DNA from: Flavobacterium croceum DSM 17960 | GTDB lineage: Bacteria; Bacteroidota; Bacteroidia; Flavobacteriales; Flavobacteriaceae | DNA length: 64,000 bases | Direction of reading: 5' to 3' | Assembly: GCF_002917885.1 (NCBI RefSeq) | Contig: NZ_PQNY01000007.1 | Span: 62,001-126,000, forward strand | Part shown: one piece after another, positions 25,874 to 35,754 of the stretch | Layout: every line of letters starts with the position of its first letter | Position numbering within the stretch: the first letter of the stretch is position 1 | Translations under genes and position numbers: made by a program | Notes under the pieces: model-generated | Seen by the model: only the letters and a program-made list of their open reading frames with translations | The model's database searches: none | Told to the model about the DNA's origin: nothing

Positions 25874-26677
25874 ATGGAAGATAAGAGGATATTATATGTA
25901 TCATCTGAAGTAGTGCCTTATTTGGCAGAAAATGAAGTTTCGATGATGTCGTATGACGTGCCCAAAATGATAAACGATCAAGGCGGTCAAATACGAATTT
26001 TTATGCCTAGATATGGTAACATCAATGAGAGAAGACATCAGTTGCATGAAGTAATTAGATTGTCTGGAATGAATTTGGTGGTAAACGATGTAGATATGCC
26101 ACTTATTATTAAAGTAGCTTCTATTCCAAAAGAGAGAATACAAGTATATTTTATTGATAACGACGAATATTTTAAAAGAAAAGCAACTTTTTCTGATGAA
26201 GAAGGCGCACTTTTTCCAGATAATGACGAAAGAGCCATATTTTTTGCCAAAGGCGTAGTGGAAACGGTTAAAAAACTCAATTGGGTTCCAGATATTATTC
26301 ATGTACACGGATGGTTGGCTGCTTTGCTACCAGTTTATATGAAGCATTATTATAAAAACGATGCTTTGTTTTCTGAAACCAAAATTGTGAGTTCTATTTA
26401 CAACCAATCTTTTGAAGGTGAATTGGATAAAAATTTTAGTTCAAAAATACAATTTGACGGTGTTCCACAAGATGCAATAGAAGCACTTTCTTCACCCACT
26501 TTTGAAAATTTAATGAAAGTTTCGGTAGCTCATTCCGATGGTGTAATCATAGCATCGCCAGAATTGTCATCAGGTTTAACAAAATTTATAGAAACTTCTG
26601 AAAAACCTTTTTTACCTTTCGCCCCTAAAGATGCTTTTGCAGAAGCATATACCAATTTCTATAAAAAATTGTTATAA
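25874..26677 (+). CDS. Half-length glycogen/starch synthase (GT5 N-terminal domain only)
   Basis: A 267-residue protein matching the N-terminal Rossmann half of bacterial glycogen synthase: ILYVSSEVVPYLAENEVS at the start, RIFMPRYGNI, and DIIHVHGWLAALLP. Full GT5 enzymes are about 480 residues, with ADP-glucose bound mainly by the C-terminal half; that half is wholly absent here. The start also lacks the usual KTGGL acceptor loop (AENEVSMMSYDVP instead). It is therefore unlikely to be an active glycogen synthase. It precedes the DUF4270 gene by 5 nt and lies opposite panC, an arrangement I associate with flavobacteria generally, so it is probably a conserved family with another role. Confidence 0.85.
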   Translation: MEDKRILYVSSEVVPYLAENEVSMMSYDVPKMINDQGGQIRIFMPRYGNINERRHQLHEVIRLSGMNLVVNDVDMPLIIKVASIPKERIQVYFIDNDEYFKRKATFSDEEGALFPDNDERAIFFAKGVVETVKKLNWVPDIIHVHGWLAALLPVYMKHYYKNDALFSETKIVSSIYNQSFEGELDKNFSSKIQFDGVPQDAIEALSSPTFENLMKVSVAHSDGVIIASPELSSGLTKFIETSEKPFLPFAPKDAFAEAYTNFYKKLL

Positions 26678-26682
26678 AAATT

Positions 26683-28293
26683 ATGAAGAAAATCTCAAAA
26701 ATTGTTACGCCACTTTTTTTACTACTTTTTACTACCCTTTTATTGGTGTCTTGTGATAAAGATTTTAATGAACTAGGAACTGATTTTGTTGCAGATGATC
26801 ATTACGGAATGTTAAACCAAAATTTTGATCTTGATATAAACAATAAAGCAACAGGAGCCGTTCAAACCAACAATTTACCAATTAACACATTAGGTTATTA
26901 TAATGATCCTGTTTTTGGTAAAACTACTTCAAGCTTTGTTACAGAGCTATCATTGGGAACTACAAGTCTTGATTTTGTAAATATTAATACTATAGAAATT
27001 GATTCTGTTTATTTGTACGTGCCATATTTTTCTACACTTCAAAGTACAGATGCAACCACAGGAGATAGCCAATATACATTAAACAAAGACTCTATTCTTT
27101 CTAATAGTTCGGTAGAAAATGAATATACTAAAATAAGTTTAAAGGTTTACCGTAATAATTATGATTTGAGTCAAGTTGATGTTTCCGAAGGACTTCAAAC
27201 CTTAAAAAAACATTATTCTGATGAATTGAATGATTTTACCAATGTAAATCAAGAATTGTTGTACTCTGACGATTCATTTGAATTTAAAAGAGATCAAATT
27301 AAAATAAAGAAAAATATAGGATTGTCTACAGAAGCTGTAAAAGAGCGTTTGGCACCAGGTATGTTTTTAGACTTAACACAAAATGACCCTGCCAAAAAAG
27401 CATTCTACAAACAACTACTTACTACAGGTAATCAATACGGGTATTTGGAAAACAATAATTTATTTAGAAAAAATTTATTTAGAGGATTGTTATTCAAAGC
27501 AGCAGCTTCTCCTTCAAGCCCCGAGGCAGGAACAGCAGCCAAAATGAATTTTGCACAAGGTAAAATTACTATAGTATACAAAGACGAAAAATCGAGTACA
27601 GATACTACCAAAGAACGTAAAACATTACTGTTAAATTTATCTGGAAACACCGTAAACTTTTTTGATAATCAAAATAGTTACACCGATAATGTGGCTACAG
27701 ATGAGCTTTTGCTTAAAGGAGGAAATGGTTCTATATCTGTAATCTCACTATTTGGCGGAAATACAAACAGTACTTCGCCAGAACTAAATGCTATGCGTAG
27801 TAATAAATGGCTTATTAATGATGCAAGCATAACTTTTACTGTAAAATCGCCAAATACTTTGGCTCAAGTACCCAATAGAATTTATCTTTTTGATTTAAAA
27901 AACAAAAAACCAATTGTAGATTATACATACGACCAAACCACGAGCGTATTGACCTCAAAATACAATAAATACATACACGGAGGTATTCGTTATAAAGATG
28001 GAGATGATATTGTATACAAAATACGCCTTACCAACCATCTTAGAAACTTAGTAAAATATGCCGATTCTACCAATGTTAAACTTGGTTTGGTTGTTACAGA
28101 AGGTATAGGTAATACTACAAGTATGCAGTTTAAAAACCCTACACCAAATTACTTTGCAACAGGTCAAAGTTTAAAATACCTGCCTACAATGTCGGTAGCC
28201 AATCCATTGGGAGTAAAACTTTATGGTACAAACCCAAGTACCAATAATACAAAAAAAGTCAAATTTGAAGTTTGGTATACCAAACCTGAATAA
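26683..28293 (+). CDS. DUF4270 lipoprotein
   Basis: A 536-residue exported lipoprotein with lipobox LLLVSC (C24). The body matches the Bacteroidota DUF4270 family (FNELGTDFV, IDSVYLYVPYFS, RGLLFKA, a C-terminal FEVWYTKPE). The function is unknown; it is probably at the outer membrane or cell surface. It sits between the GT5 half-protein (5 nt) and glmS (15 nt) in one operon, which hints at an envelope or glycan-related role. Confidence 0.85.
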   Translation: MKKISKIVTPLFLLLFTTLLLVSCDKDFNELGTDFVADDHYGMLNQNFDLDINNKATGAVQTNNLPINTLGYYNDPVFGKTTSSFVTELSLGTTSLDFVNINTIEIDSVYLYVPYFSTLQSTDATTGDSQYTLNKDSILSNSSVENEYTKISLKVYRNNYDLSQVDVSEGLQTLKKHYSDELNDFTNVNQELLYSDDSFEFKRDQIKIKKNIGLSTEAVKERLAPGMFLDLTQNDPAKKAFYKQLLTTGNQYGYLENNNLFRKNLFRGLLFKAAASPSSPEAGTAAKMNFAQGKITIVYKDEKSSTDTTKERKTLLLNLSGNTVNFFDNQNSYTDNVATDELLLKGGNGSISVISLFGGNTNSTSPELNAMRSNKWLINDASITFTVKSPNTLAQVPNRIYLFDLKNKKPIVDYTYDQTTSVLTSKYNKYIHGGIRYKDGDDIVYKIRLTNHLRNLVKYADSTNVKLGLVVTEGIGNTTSMQFKNPTPNYFATGQSLKYLPTMSVANPLGVKLYGTNPSTNNTKKVKFEVWYTKPE

Positions 28294-28308
28294 TTAAAAT
28301 AAATATTT

Positions 28309-30156
28309 ATGTGCGGAATAGTTGGATACATTGGGCACAGAGAAGCCTATCCTGTAATAATAAAAGGATTACAACGATTAGAATACAGAGGTTACGATAG
28401 TGCCGGAATAATGTTGTACGACAATTCCGAACTAAAAGTATCCAAAACCAAAGGTAAAGTATCAGATTTAGAGGCTCGTGCCCAAAATGAGATAACACTA
28501 AACGGCTCTATAGGTATTGGGCACACACGTTGGGCAACACATGGTGTACCAAACGATGTAAACTCACACCCACATTTGTCAAATTCGGGGAACTTATGTA
28601 TCATTCACAATGGTATTATAGAAAACTATGAACCTCTTAAAAAAGAACTTATCAATAGAGGTTATACTTTTAAATCTGATACAGATACAGAAGTGTTAGT
28701 AAATTTGATAGAAGAAATCAAGAAAAAAGAAAACATTAAACTTGGAAAAGCAGTTCAACTAGCATTAAACCAAGTGGTTGGGGCTTATGCTATTGTGGTT
28801 TTTGACAAAGAAAAACCCGATGAGTTAGTAGCAGCAAGACTAGGTTCGCCCTTGGCAATTGGTATAGGAGACGGAGAATTTTTTGTAGGTTCTGATGCTA
28901 CACCATTTATAGAATATACCTCAAATGCTATTTATTTAGAAGATGAAGAAACAGCCGTAATACGATTACATAAGCCGTTAAAAATCAGAAAAATAAAAGA
29001 CGACACTACAGTAGACCCTTATATACAAGAGCTTCAGCTAAATTTAGAGCAAATTGAAAAAGGAGGTTATGAGCATTTTATGCTTAAAGAAATCTATGAG
29101 CAACCCAATGTAATAAAAGATACTTATAGAGGAAGACTTTTGGCAAATACAGGTATTATTCAAATGAGTGGTGTAGAAGATAATATTGAAAAATTCACCA
29201 ATGCCGATAGAATTCTCATTGTTGCTTGTGGAACTTCGTGGCATGCAGGCTTGGTTGCAGAATATATTATTGAAGAATTTTCTCGTATACCAGTTGAGGT
29301 AGAATATGCCTCTGAATTTAGATATAGAAATCCAATTATTACAAGTAAAGACGTTGTAATAGCCATTTCACAATCGGGAGAAACTGCAGATACACTCGCT
29401 GCGATTAAATTGGCAAAAGAAAAAGGAGCTTTTGTCTTTGGCGTTTGTAATGTAGTAGGTTCTTCTATTTCTAGAGAAACTCATGCAGGAGCATATACTC
29501 ATGCAGGACCAGAAATAGGTGTGGCATCTACCAAAGCTTTTACTACCCAAATTACGGTATTAACCATGATTGCTTTGCGCTTAGCAAAAGTAAAAGGTAC
29601 GCTTTCCAATTCAGATTACTTTAGATATTTACAAGAATTAGAAATAATTCCAGAAAAAGTTTTAGAAGCCTTAAACACAAACGATATTGCCAAAGAAATA
29701 GCAGAAAAATTTAAAGATTCACAGAATTGTTTGTATTTAGGCAGAGGCTACAACTTCCCAGTAGCACTAGAAGGGGCCTTAAAACTGAAAGAAATATCTT
29801 ACATTCATGCAGAGGGTTATCCTGCCGCTGAAATGAAACACGGCCCTATTGCGTTAATAGACGAAAAAATGCCTGTTATTGTAATTGCACCAAAACAAGG
29901 GCACTATGACAAAGTGGTAAGCAATATTCAAGAGATAAAATCTAGAAGCGGTAAAATTATTGCGGTAGTTACCAAAGGAGATACTCAAGTTAAAGAATTA
30001 GCCGATTATGTAATTGAAATACCAGAAACATCAGACGCACTTTCTCCATTAATTACAACAATTCCATTACAGTTGTTATCATATTATATAGCTGTATTAA
30101 GAGGATGCAATGTAGATCAACCACGAAATTTAGCAAAATCGGTAACCGTAGAATAA
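28309..30156 (+). CDS. glmS: Glucosamine-6-phosphate synthase (isomerising)
   Basis: A 615-residue enzyme making glucosamine-6-phosphate from fructose-6-phosphate and glutamine, the entry to peptidoglycan and lipid A amino sugars. The N-terminal glutaminase begins CGIVGYIG with nucleophile Cys2 exposed after Met removal; RGYDSAG and HTRWATHG follow. Two SIS domains carry SQSGETADT and the C-terminal AKSVTVE. Length and domains are standard. No glmS ribozyme is seen, nor is there room for one in the 15-nt gap. A terminator follows. Confidence 0.98.
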   Translation: MCGIVGYIGHREAYPVIIKGLQRLEYRGYDSAGIMLYDNSELKVSKTKGKVSDLEARAQNEITLNGSIGIGHTRWATHGVPNDVNSHPHLSNSGNLCIIHNGIIENYEPLKKELINRGYTFKSDTDTEVLVNLIEEIKKKENIKLGKAVQLALNQVVGAYAIVVFDKEKPDELVAARLGSPLAIGIGDGEFFVGSDATPFIEYTSNAIYLEDEETAVIRLHKPLKIRKIKDDTTVDPYIQELQLNLEQIEKGGYEHFMLKEIYEQPNVIKDTYRGRLLANTGIIQMSGVEDNIEKFTNADRILIVACGTSWHAGLVAEYIIEEFSRIPVEVEYASEFRYRNPIITSKDVVIAISQSGETADTLAAIKLAKEKGAFVFGVCNVVGSSISRETHAGAYTHAGPEIGVASTKAFTTQITVLTMIALRLAKVKGTLSNSDYFRYLQELEIIPEKVLEALNTNDIAKEIAEKFKDSQNCLYLGRGYNFPVALEGALKLKEISYIHAEGYPAAEMKHGPIALIDEKMPVIVIAPKQGHYDKVVSNIQEIKSRSGKIIAVVTKGDTQVKELADYVIEIPETSDALSPLITTIPLQLLSYYIAVLRGCNVDQPRNLAKSVTVE

Positions 30157-30181
30157 ATAAAAATTTATATTGAAAATTGAC

Positions 30182-30209
30182 AAAAGCGAGATTTTTTCTC
30201 GCTTTTTTT
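30182..30209 (+). terminator. Terminator after glmS
   Basis: A 9-bp stem AAAAGCGAG / CTCGCTTTT with a 7-nt loop and T-run. Confidence 0.9.
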
Positions 30210-30266
30210 ATTAATATAAAAAATATTTGTACTTTGCCATTTCAAACCAAATAAATTTAAAACCTA

Positions 30267-33038
30267 ATGAAGATTTATCATTTTATTTTGACATTGCTGT
30301 GTTGTGGCATTTCTATGGCGCAAACTACAATTTCAGGTTCGGTAAAAGATAGCAAAAACGAACCCGTTCCGGCGGCCAACATTAAAGTTGTTGGAGATGC
30401 AGCAGGAACAGTTTCCGATGGTAACGGAAAATTCTCTTTAAAAACTAATAAAAAACCGCCTTTTACAATACAGGTGTCTAGTATTGGATATGCTACTCAA
30501 AAAGTAGAAGTAGCATCGGCAAGTCAAAATGTTGTAGTTACTCTAGAAAGTAGCGACAATAAATTGGATGAAATTGTAATATCGGCTTCTAGAACTCCTG
30601 AAAGAATTTTAGAATCGCCAGTTACCATTGAAAGAATGGGACTTCAAGATATTAAAAAAACATCTTCAGCAAATTATTATGAAGGTTTAGAAAACTTAAA
30701 AGAAGTACACTTCAACACAAGTAGTATGTCTTTTAAATCTATCAATACGCGTGGTTTTTCGACTATTGCGAACACACGTTTTATGCAATTGGTAGATAAC
30801 ATGGACAACTCTTCGCCAGCACTTAATTTCCCATTAGGTAACTTGGTAGGTATTTCAGAGTTGGATATTCAAAGTGTAGAGCTACTTCCAGGTGCATCAT
30901 CAGCATTGTATGGAGCAAATGCCTTCAACGGAATTTTATTTATGAATAGTAAAAGCCCTTTTACTAATCAAGGATTAAGTTTTTATGCAAAGTACGGTCA
31001 AACTACTCAAGAAGTTGCAGGAACCAATGATTATTGGGATTTCGGTATTCGCGCAGCACACGCATTTACAAAACATTTTGCGCTAAAAGGTAACTTTACT
31101 TTTATGAAAGCAAAAGAATGGATGGCAGATGATCAAACAGATGTTAATGGAGGAGCAATAGGTCATACAGCAAACAGAAATTACAATGGTATGAATGTTT
31201 ATGGAGATGAAGCCTCTACATTTATAAATAACGTTGGTCAAGTTTCACGTACAGGATATGCAGAAAAATATTTAACAGACAACAATATACATGCTATAAA
31301 AGCAGATTTTGCCGCACACATTAAACCATGGGCAGATGATAAAGAAATTATATTACAGCACAAAATAGGTATGGGTAACACCATTTACCAAGGAGCTAGT
31401 AAATATATGCTTAAAAACTTTATCATGCAACAAACTCGTGCAGAGTTTAAAGGCAAAAATTTCTTTGTAAGAGGATATATGTCTACCGAAGACGCTGGGG
31501 ATTCTTATGATATGCAATTTGCCGCTTTAAACATAAATAGAGCAGCAAAATCAGACACAGGATGGTTTACAGATTATGCAACTATGTTTTTACAATCTCA
31601 AATTTTTATGGGTGTAAATGCTACACAAGCAGATGCTTTGGCTAGAAATTGGGCAAATAACAATATAAATCCTACACCACTACCATTGGTAGCCAATGGA
31701 CAACCTCAATTTCAACCAGGAACTCCACAGTTTGAAACAGCTTACAAGCAAGTTGTTAGTGATCCAGATTTAAGAACAGGAGCAAAATTCTTGGATAATT
31801 CTAAATTATACCATGCAGATGCAAACTATAATTTTAGAGATGAAATAAAATTTGCTGAAATTCAAATAGGAGGTTCTTATAGAAAATATATCATGAATTC
31901 ACAAGGAACCATATTTACAGATTTTGACGGACCTTTAAAATACGATGAATACGGAGCGTATACTCAAATTCAGAAAAAAGTAATGGACGATCGTATCAAA
32001 CTTACAGGTTCTGTACGTTATGACAAATCTAAAAACTTTGAAGGACAATTTTCTCCAAGAGTTTCTGTAGTGTACTCAGCAGGAGCAACAAAAAGTCATA
32101 ATTTTAGAGTTTCTTTCCAAACAGGTTTCCGTAACCCTACAACACAAGATCAATATATTGGTTTAAATATAGGTGCTTTTGCACTTATAGGGTCTGCACC
32201 AGATAACTTAGGGAGATATACAGAAACACAAAATGTTAGTACAGCAGGTCAATTATTAAATGGCGGGCAAGCTACCGTAGATTTAAATGGGTACAATGCT
32301 TATGATAATGCTTTTACTTCTGCATCGGTAGCAAAATTTAGACAAACAGGTAATGTTGCCGATTTACAAAAATCTTCATTAGGTTATATTAAACCTGAGC
32401 AAGTAAAAGCTTTTGAAGTAGGTTACAAATCATCTATAAAAGGTTTTGGTGTAGATTTGAATGCTTATTATAATATTTATAACAATTTTTCTACAACGGC
32501 TAGAGTATATGCTCCTTATTATGGTAATGTTTCTACAGATGTTGCTACGGCAGCACAAGCATTGTCAAACGGAGACGCTCGTTTATTTCAAGTGTATTCA
32601 AACTCTGTAGCTACTGTAAACTCTCTAGGTCTTGGAGCTGGATTGTCTAAAAAAGTATACAAAAACTTTGAATTAGGTGCTAATTATAACTACGCTCAAT
32701 TTGACTTTAATCAAGATGAAGATCCTTCTTTTATTTCTTACTTTAATACACCTAAACATAGAGTAAAAGCATCTTTAAGTAATACAAAATTATTTAAAAA
32801 CTTTGGTTTTAATATAAACTGGAGATGGAGTGAACAATACAAATGGGAGTCTTCATTTGCAGACGGAATGATTCCTTCTATATCTGTATTTGATGCACAA
32901 GCATCGTATGCTTTACCAGCTTTAAAATCGGTATTAAAAGTTAGTGGAACAAACATAGGAGGCAAAGATTATCTTCAAGTAGTTGGAGCTGGTAGAATAG
33001 GACAACAATGGTTGGTATCTTGGACAATTAATCCATAA
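30267..33038 (+). CDS. TonB-dependent outer-membrane receptor with CarboxypepD_reg-like N-terminus
   Basis: A 923-residue outer-membrane transporter. Signal peptide 1-18 (ends SMAQ), a carboxypeptidase-regulatory-like beta domain (about 20-95, ISGSVKDSKNEPVPAANI), a TonB box/plug beginning LDEIVISASRTPERI, the plug end VELLPGASSALYGANAFNG, then a 22-strand barrel ending WLVSWTINP. The plug has no SusC signature. The ligand is unknown. The next gene, 18 nt on, encodes a surface lipoprotein with an SGNH fold, so the two probably act together. TACTTTGCC just upstream (about 30230) resembles a -7 element but lacks one spacer base. Confidence 0.92.
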   Translation: MKIYHFILTLLCCGISMAQTTISGSVKDSKNEPVPAANIKVVGDAAGTVSDGNGKFSLKTNKKPPFTIQVSSIGYATQKVEVASASQNVVVTLESSDNKLDEIVISASRTPERILESPVTIERMGLQDIKKTSSANYYEGLENLKEVHFNTSSMSFKSINTRGFSTIANTRFMQLVDNMDNSSPALNFPLGNLVGISELDIQSVELLPGASSALYGANAFNGILFMNSKSPFTNQGLSFYAKYGQTTQEVAGTNDYWDFGIRAAHAFTKHFALKGNFTFMKAKEWMADDQTDVNGGAIGHTANRNYNGMNVYGDEASTFINNVGQVSRTGYAEKYLTDNNIHAIKADFAAHIKPWADDKEIILQHKIGMGNTIYQGASKYMLKNFIMQQTRAEFKGKNFFVRGYMSTEDAGDSYDMQFAALNINRAAKSDTGWFTDYATMFLQSQIFMGVNATQADALARNWANNNINPTPLPLVANGQPQFQPGTPQFETAYKQVVSDPDLRTGAKFLDNSKLYHADANYNFRDEIKFAEIQIGGSYRKYIMNSQGTIFTDFDGPLKYDEYGAYTQIQKKVMDDRIKLTGSVRYDKSKNFEGQFSPRVSVVYSAGATKSHNFRVSFQTGFRNPTTQDQYIGLNIGAFALIGSAPDNLGRYTETQNVSTAGQLLNGGQATVDLNGYNAYDNAFTSASVAKFRQTGNVADLQKSSLGYIKPEQVKAFEVGYKSSIKGFGVDLNAYYNIYNNFSTTARVYAPYYGNVSTDVATAAQALSNGDARLFQVYSNSVATVNSLGLGAGLSKKVYKNFELGANYNYAQFDFNQDEDPSFISYFNTPKHRVKASLSNTKLFKNFGFNINWRWSEQYKWESSFADGMIPSISVFDAQASYALPALKSVLKVSGTNIGGKDYLQVVGAGRIGQQWLVSWTINP

Positions 33039-33056
33039 TAAATAAAAAAATTGATT

Positions 33057-34601
33057 ATGATAAAAAATATCAAATGGCTATTTATTGCTTCGTTAAGCTT
33101 AGTAGCATGTAATAATAATGAAGATGAAACAGTAGCAGATGTTCCTGTAACGGCAGGTTCGGCAAATTTTAGTAAATATGTTGCTTTAGGAAACTCTATT
33201 ACGGCCGGTTTTACAGATGGTGCTTTGTTTAAAGCAGGACAACAAAACTCTTATGCTAAATTAATGGCAGATCAGTTTGCACTTGTGGGCGGTGGAGAGT
33301 TTAAAATACCTTATATGAATGACAACATTGGAGGTTTAATGTTTGGTACTACACAAATTCAATCTACAAGATTAATTTTTAATGGTTCAGCACCTGTAAA
33401 CCTAGCTGCAACTCCAACAACTCAATTGCTACCAGTTTTAACAGGTGGATTTAACAACTTTGGGGTACCTGGAGCAAAAAGTTTTCATCTATTAGCACCT
33501 GGATATGGAAATCCAGCAGGATTAATGACTTCGCCTCAAACAGCAAATCCTTATTTTGTTCGTTTTGCTTCTAGCGCAACTACTTCTGTATTGCAAGATG
33601 CTATGGCACAACAACCTACATTCTTTTCATTATGGATAGGTAATAACGATGTATTAGGTTATGCTATGAGCGGAGGAGACGGTTCTAACCCAATCACTCC
33701 TGCCACTGGAGCACCAGGTGTTGGTTTTGACGGAACATACAATGCTCTTGTAAATACACTTACATCGGGTGGAGCAAAAGGAGTTGTAGCCAACATTCCT
33801 TACGTTTCTACAATACCTTTCTTTACTACGGTGCCATACAATCCTTTAACTTCTGCTGTGTTAGGTAATGGTAATACAACAGTAGGAGATGCTACTATTT
33901 CTCAATTAAACACTCAGTTATACGGGCCTTTAAAACAAGCATTAACCGCTTTTGGAGCAGGAGATAGAATAGAATTATTATCTACATCAAAAGCAAATCC
34001 AGTATTAATAAAAGATGAATCTCTAACAGATTTATCCGCTCAACTTACTGCTGCTTTTACACCAAGTATGGGTGCAGCTAATGCTGCTTTTTACGGAGCT
34101 GTATTTGGAAAAGCTAGACAAGCAAAAGCCACAGATTTAGTGCTATTAACAACTAAAAATGCTATTGGTGCAGCACCAACAGCTTCTGATTCTGGTTTAG
34201 GATTTGCGCCACCATCACCATTAAACAAGTTTGGTATAACTTATCCATTACAAGATAAACACATATTAATACCAACTGAAATTGCAGAACTAAAAACAGC
34301 TACCGATGCTTACAATGCTACTATTAAAGCAGCAGCAGATGCAAAGGTTTTAGCTTTTGTTGATGTAAATGCAGTAATGCAACAATTAGCAAACGGAGGG
34401 GTTCGTTTTGATAACTACCACATGACAGCATCTTTTGTTCAAGGAGGAGCATTTGGTTTAGATGGCGTACACTTAACGGCTAGAGCTAATGCTTATGTTG
34501 CTAATAAATTTTTAGAAGCTATTAATGCAACTTATGGTTCGACATTCAAGTTCTATAAGCCTCAAAGTTTTCCAATGAGTTATCCAGCTAATTTACCTTA
34601 G
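33057..34601 (+). CDS. SGNH/GDSL-hydrolase-like lipoprotein
   Basis: A 514-residue lipoprotein with lipobox SLVAC (C18). Block I reads ALGNSITAG (S47; GNS in place of GDS), block III is GNND (195-198), block V is DGVHLT (D469, H472). All catalytic residues of an SGNH hydrolase are therefore present, but with an insertion of about 250 residues between blocks III and V, making it much longer than typical family members. I start at the ATG at 33057, not the in-frame TTG two codons earlier. Tight pairing with the TonB receptor suggests it releases or delivers the imported ligand, perhaps a lipid or ester; this is inference. Confidence 0.85.
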   Translation: MIKNIKWLFIASLSLVACNNNEDETVADVPVTAGSANFSKYVALGNSITAGFTDGALFKAGQQNSYAKLMADQFALVGGGEFKIPYMNDNIGGLMFGTTQIQSTRLIFNGSAPVNLAATPTTQLLPVLTGGFNNFGVPGAKSFHLLAPGYGNPAGLMTSPQTANPYFVRFASSATTSVLQDAMAQQPTFFSLWIGNNDVLGYAMSGGDGSNPITPATGAPGVGFDGTYNALVNTLTSGGAKGVVANIPYVSTIPFFTTVPYNPLTSAVLGNGNTTVGDATISQLNTQLYGPLKQALTAFGAGDRIELLSTSKANPVLIKDESLTDLSAQLTAAFTPSMGAANAAFYGAVFGKARQAKATDLVLLTTKNAIGAAPTASDSGLGFAPPSPLNKFGITYPLQDKHILIPTEIAELKTATDAYNATIKAAADAKVLAFVDVNAVMQQLANGGVRFDNYHMTASFVQGGAFGLDGVHLTARANAYVANKFLEAINATYGSTFKFYKPQSFPMSYPANLP

Positions 34602-34625
34602 TAAATATTTATCTCAATGAATAGT

Positions 34626-34658
34626 AAAAGGATTGTCTCAAACAGACAATCCTTTTTA
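34626..34658 (+). terminator. Terminator after the TonB/SGNH pair
   Basis: A perfect 13-bp stem AAAAGGATTGTCT / AGACAATCCTTTT, 5-nt loop, T-run. Confidence 0.93.
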
Positions 34659-34745
34659 CTTATATCTAATTTTATCATAAAATTGATATTTTCTATTTAA
34701 AATTTCGATTACTTATAGTAATTTTAGCCTTTAATAAACTCTATT

Positions 34746-35711
34746 ATGATTAAAAAAATAATTACCGGATTTGCAGTATTAGTCTTGATGACTTCTTGTG
34801 TTTCCAAAAAAATATACAACGATTTAGAATCTAAGTATGCCGATTTAAAAAAAGAAAACCGCTCTCTATCAGACACTAATGAAGTATTATCTCAGTCTAA
34901 AAATGATTTAGAAAATCAAAATAAATTGCTCACAGATGAACTCAATAAAACAAAAGCAGAACGAGATAAATTACTACAAGACTACACGGCTACTCAAAAA
35001 AATCTGAAAACACTACAAGATTCTTACAATGCTTTAGAAAAAGACAGCAATGATGCCTTAGCAACCAATATAAATAAAAATAGAGAACTACTGGCGCAAC
35101 TAGATGCAAAAGAAAAATCTATGAATGCAGAGCAAGAGCGATTAAATAAACTGAAAACCCAACTCGAAGCAAGCTCAAAAAGATTGGCAGAACTTGAAGC
35201 CTTACTAGATGCCAAAGATGCTAACATGAAAAAGCTAAAGGAAACACTAACCAAATCGCTAAAAGCATTTGATGGCAAAGGACTTACAGTTTTTGAAAAA
35301 GATGGCAAAGTATATATCTCAATGGAAAACAAATTACTTTTTCAAACAGGTAGCTGGGCTGTAAATGATGAAGGAAAAAAAGCAGTTATAGAAGTAGGAA
35401 AGGTACTGGCACAAAACCCTGACTTATCTGTATTAATAGAAGGTCATACAGATAACGATAAAATTCTTGGAACTATAGGCGGTGGTGTAGAAAACAACTG
35501 GGATCTTTCTACCAAAAGAGCCACAGCTATTGTAAATATTTTGGCCGAAAATAAAGGTGTAAACAAACAAAATCTTACCGCAGCAGGTAGAGGAGAATAC
35601 GCACCTGTGGCAAGCAATGATACTGCCGAAGGAAAATCGAAAAACAGAAGAATTGAAATTATACTCACACCTAAGCTCGACGAAATTTCTAAAATGCTTA
35701 ACGAATTATAA
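34746..35711 (+). CDS. OmpA-family lipoprotein with coiled coil
   Basis: A 321-residue lipoprotein (lipobox LMTSC, C18). Residues about 25-165 form a long charged coiled coil. Residues about 200-310 are an OmpA-C peptidoglycan-binding domain with LIEGHTDND, LSTKRATAIVNIL and SKNRRIEI. It most likely tethers the outer membrane to murein. Monocistronic, with a hairpin after it. Confidence 0.93.
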   Translation: MIKKIITGFAVLVLMTSCVSKKIYNDLESKYADLKKENRSLSDTNEVLSQSKNDLENQNKLLTDELNKTKAERDKLLQDYTATQKNLKTLQDSYNALEKDSNDALATNINKNRELLAQLDAKEKSMNAEQERLNKLKTQLEASSKRLAELEALLDAKDANMKKLKETLTKSLKAFDGKGLTVFEKDGKVYISMENKLLFQTGSWAVNDEGKKAVIEVGKVLAQNPDLSVLIEGHTDNDKILGTIGGGVENNWDLSTKRATAIVNILAENKGVNKQNLTAAGRGEYAPVASNDTAEGKSKNRRIEIILTPKLDEISKMLNEL

Positions 35712-35716
35712 TCACT

Positions 35717-35746
35717 AAACCCCTGAAAAGAACATACAGGGGTTTC
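35717..35746 (+). terminator. Hairpin after the OmpA-family gene
   Basis: A 9-bp stem AAACCCCTG / CAGGGGTTT with an 11-nt loop; GC-rich, though no long T-run follows. Confidence 0.7.
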
Positions 35747-35754
35747 TTACTAAT

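Noticed and set aside
28294..28308. Possible glmS ribozyme upstream of glmS
   Set aside because: Only 15 nt separate it from the DUF4270 gene, too little for the ribozyme, which is typical of Gram-positive bacteria.
33051..33056. TTG start giving MIMIKNIKW for the SGNH lipoprotein
   Set aside because: The ATG two codons later gives a normal lipoprotein signal peptide, so the TTG is not needed.
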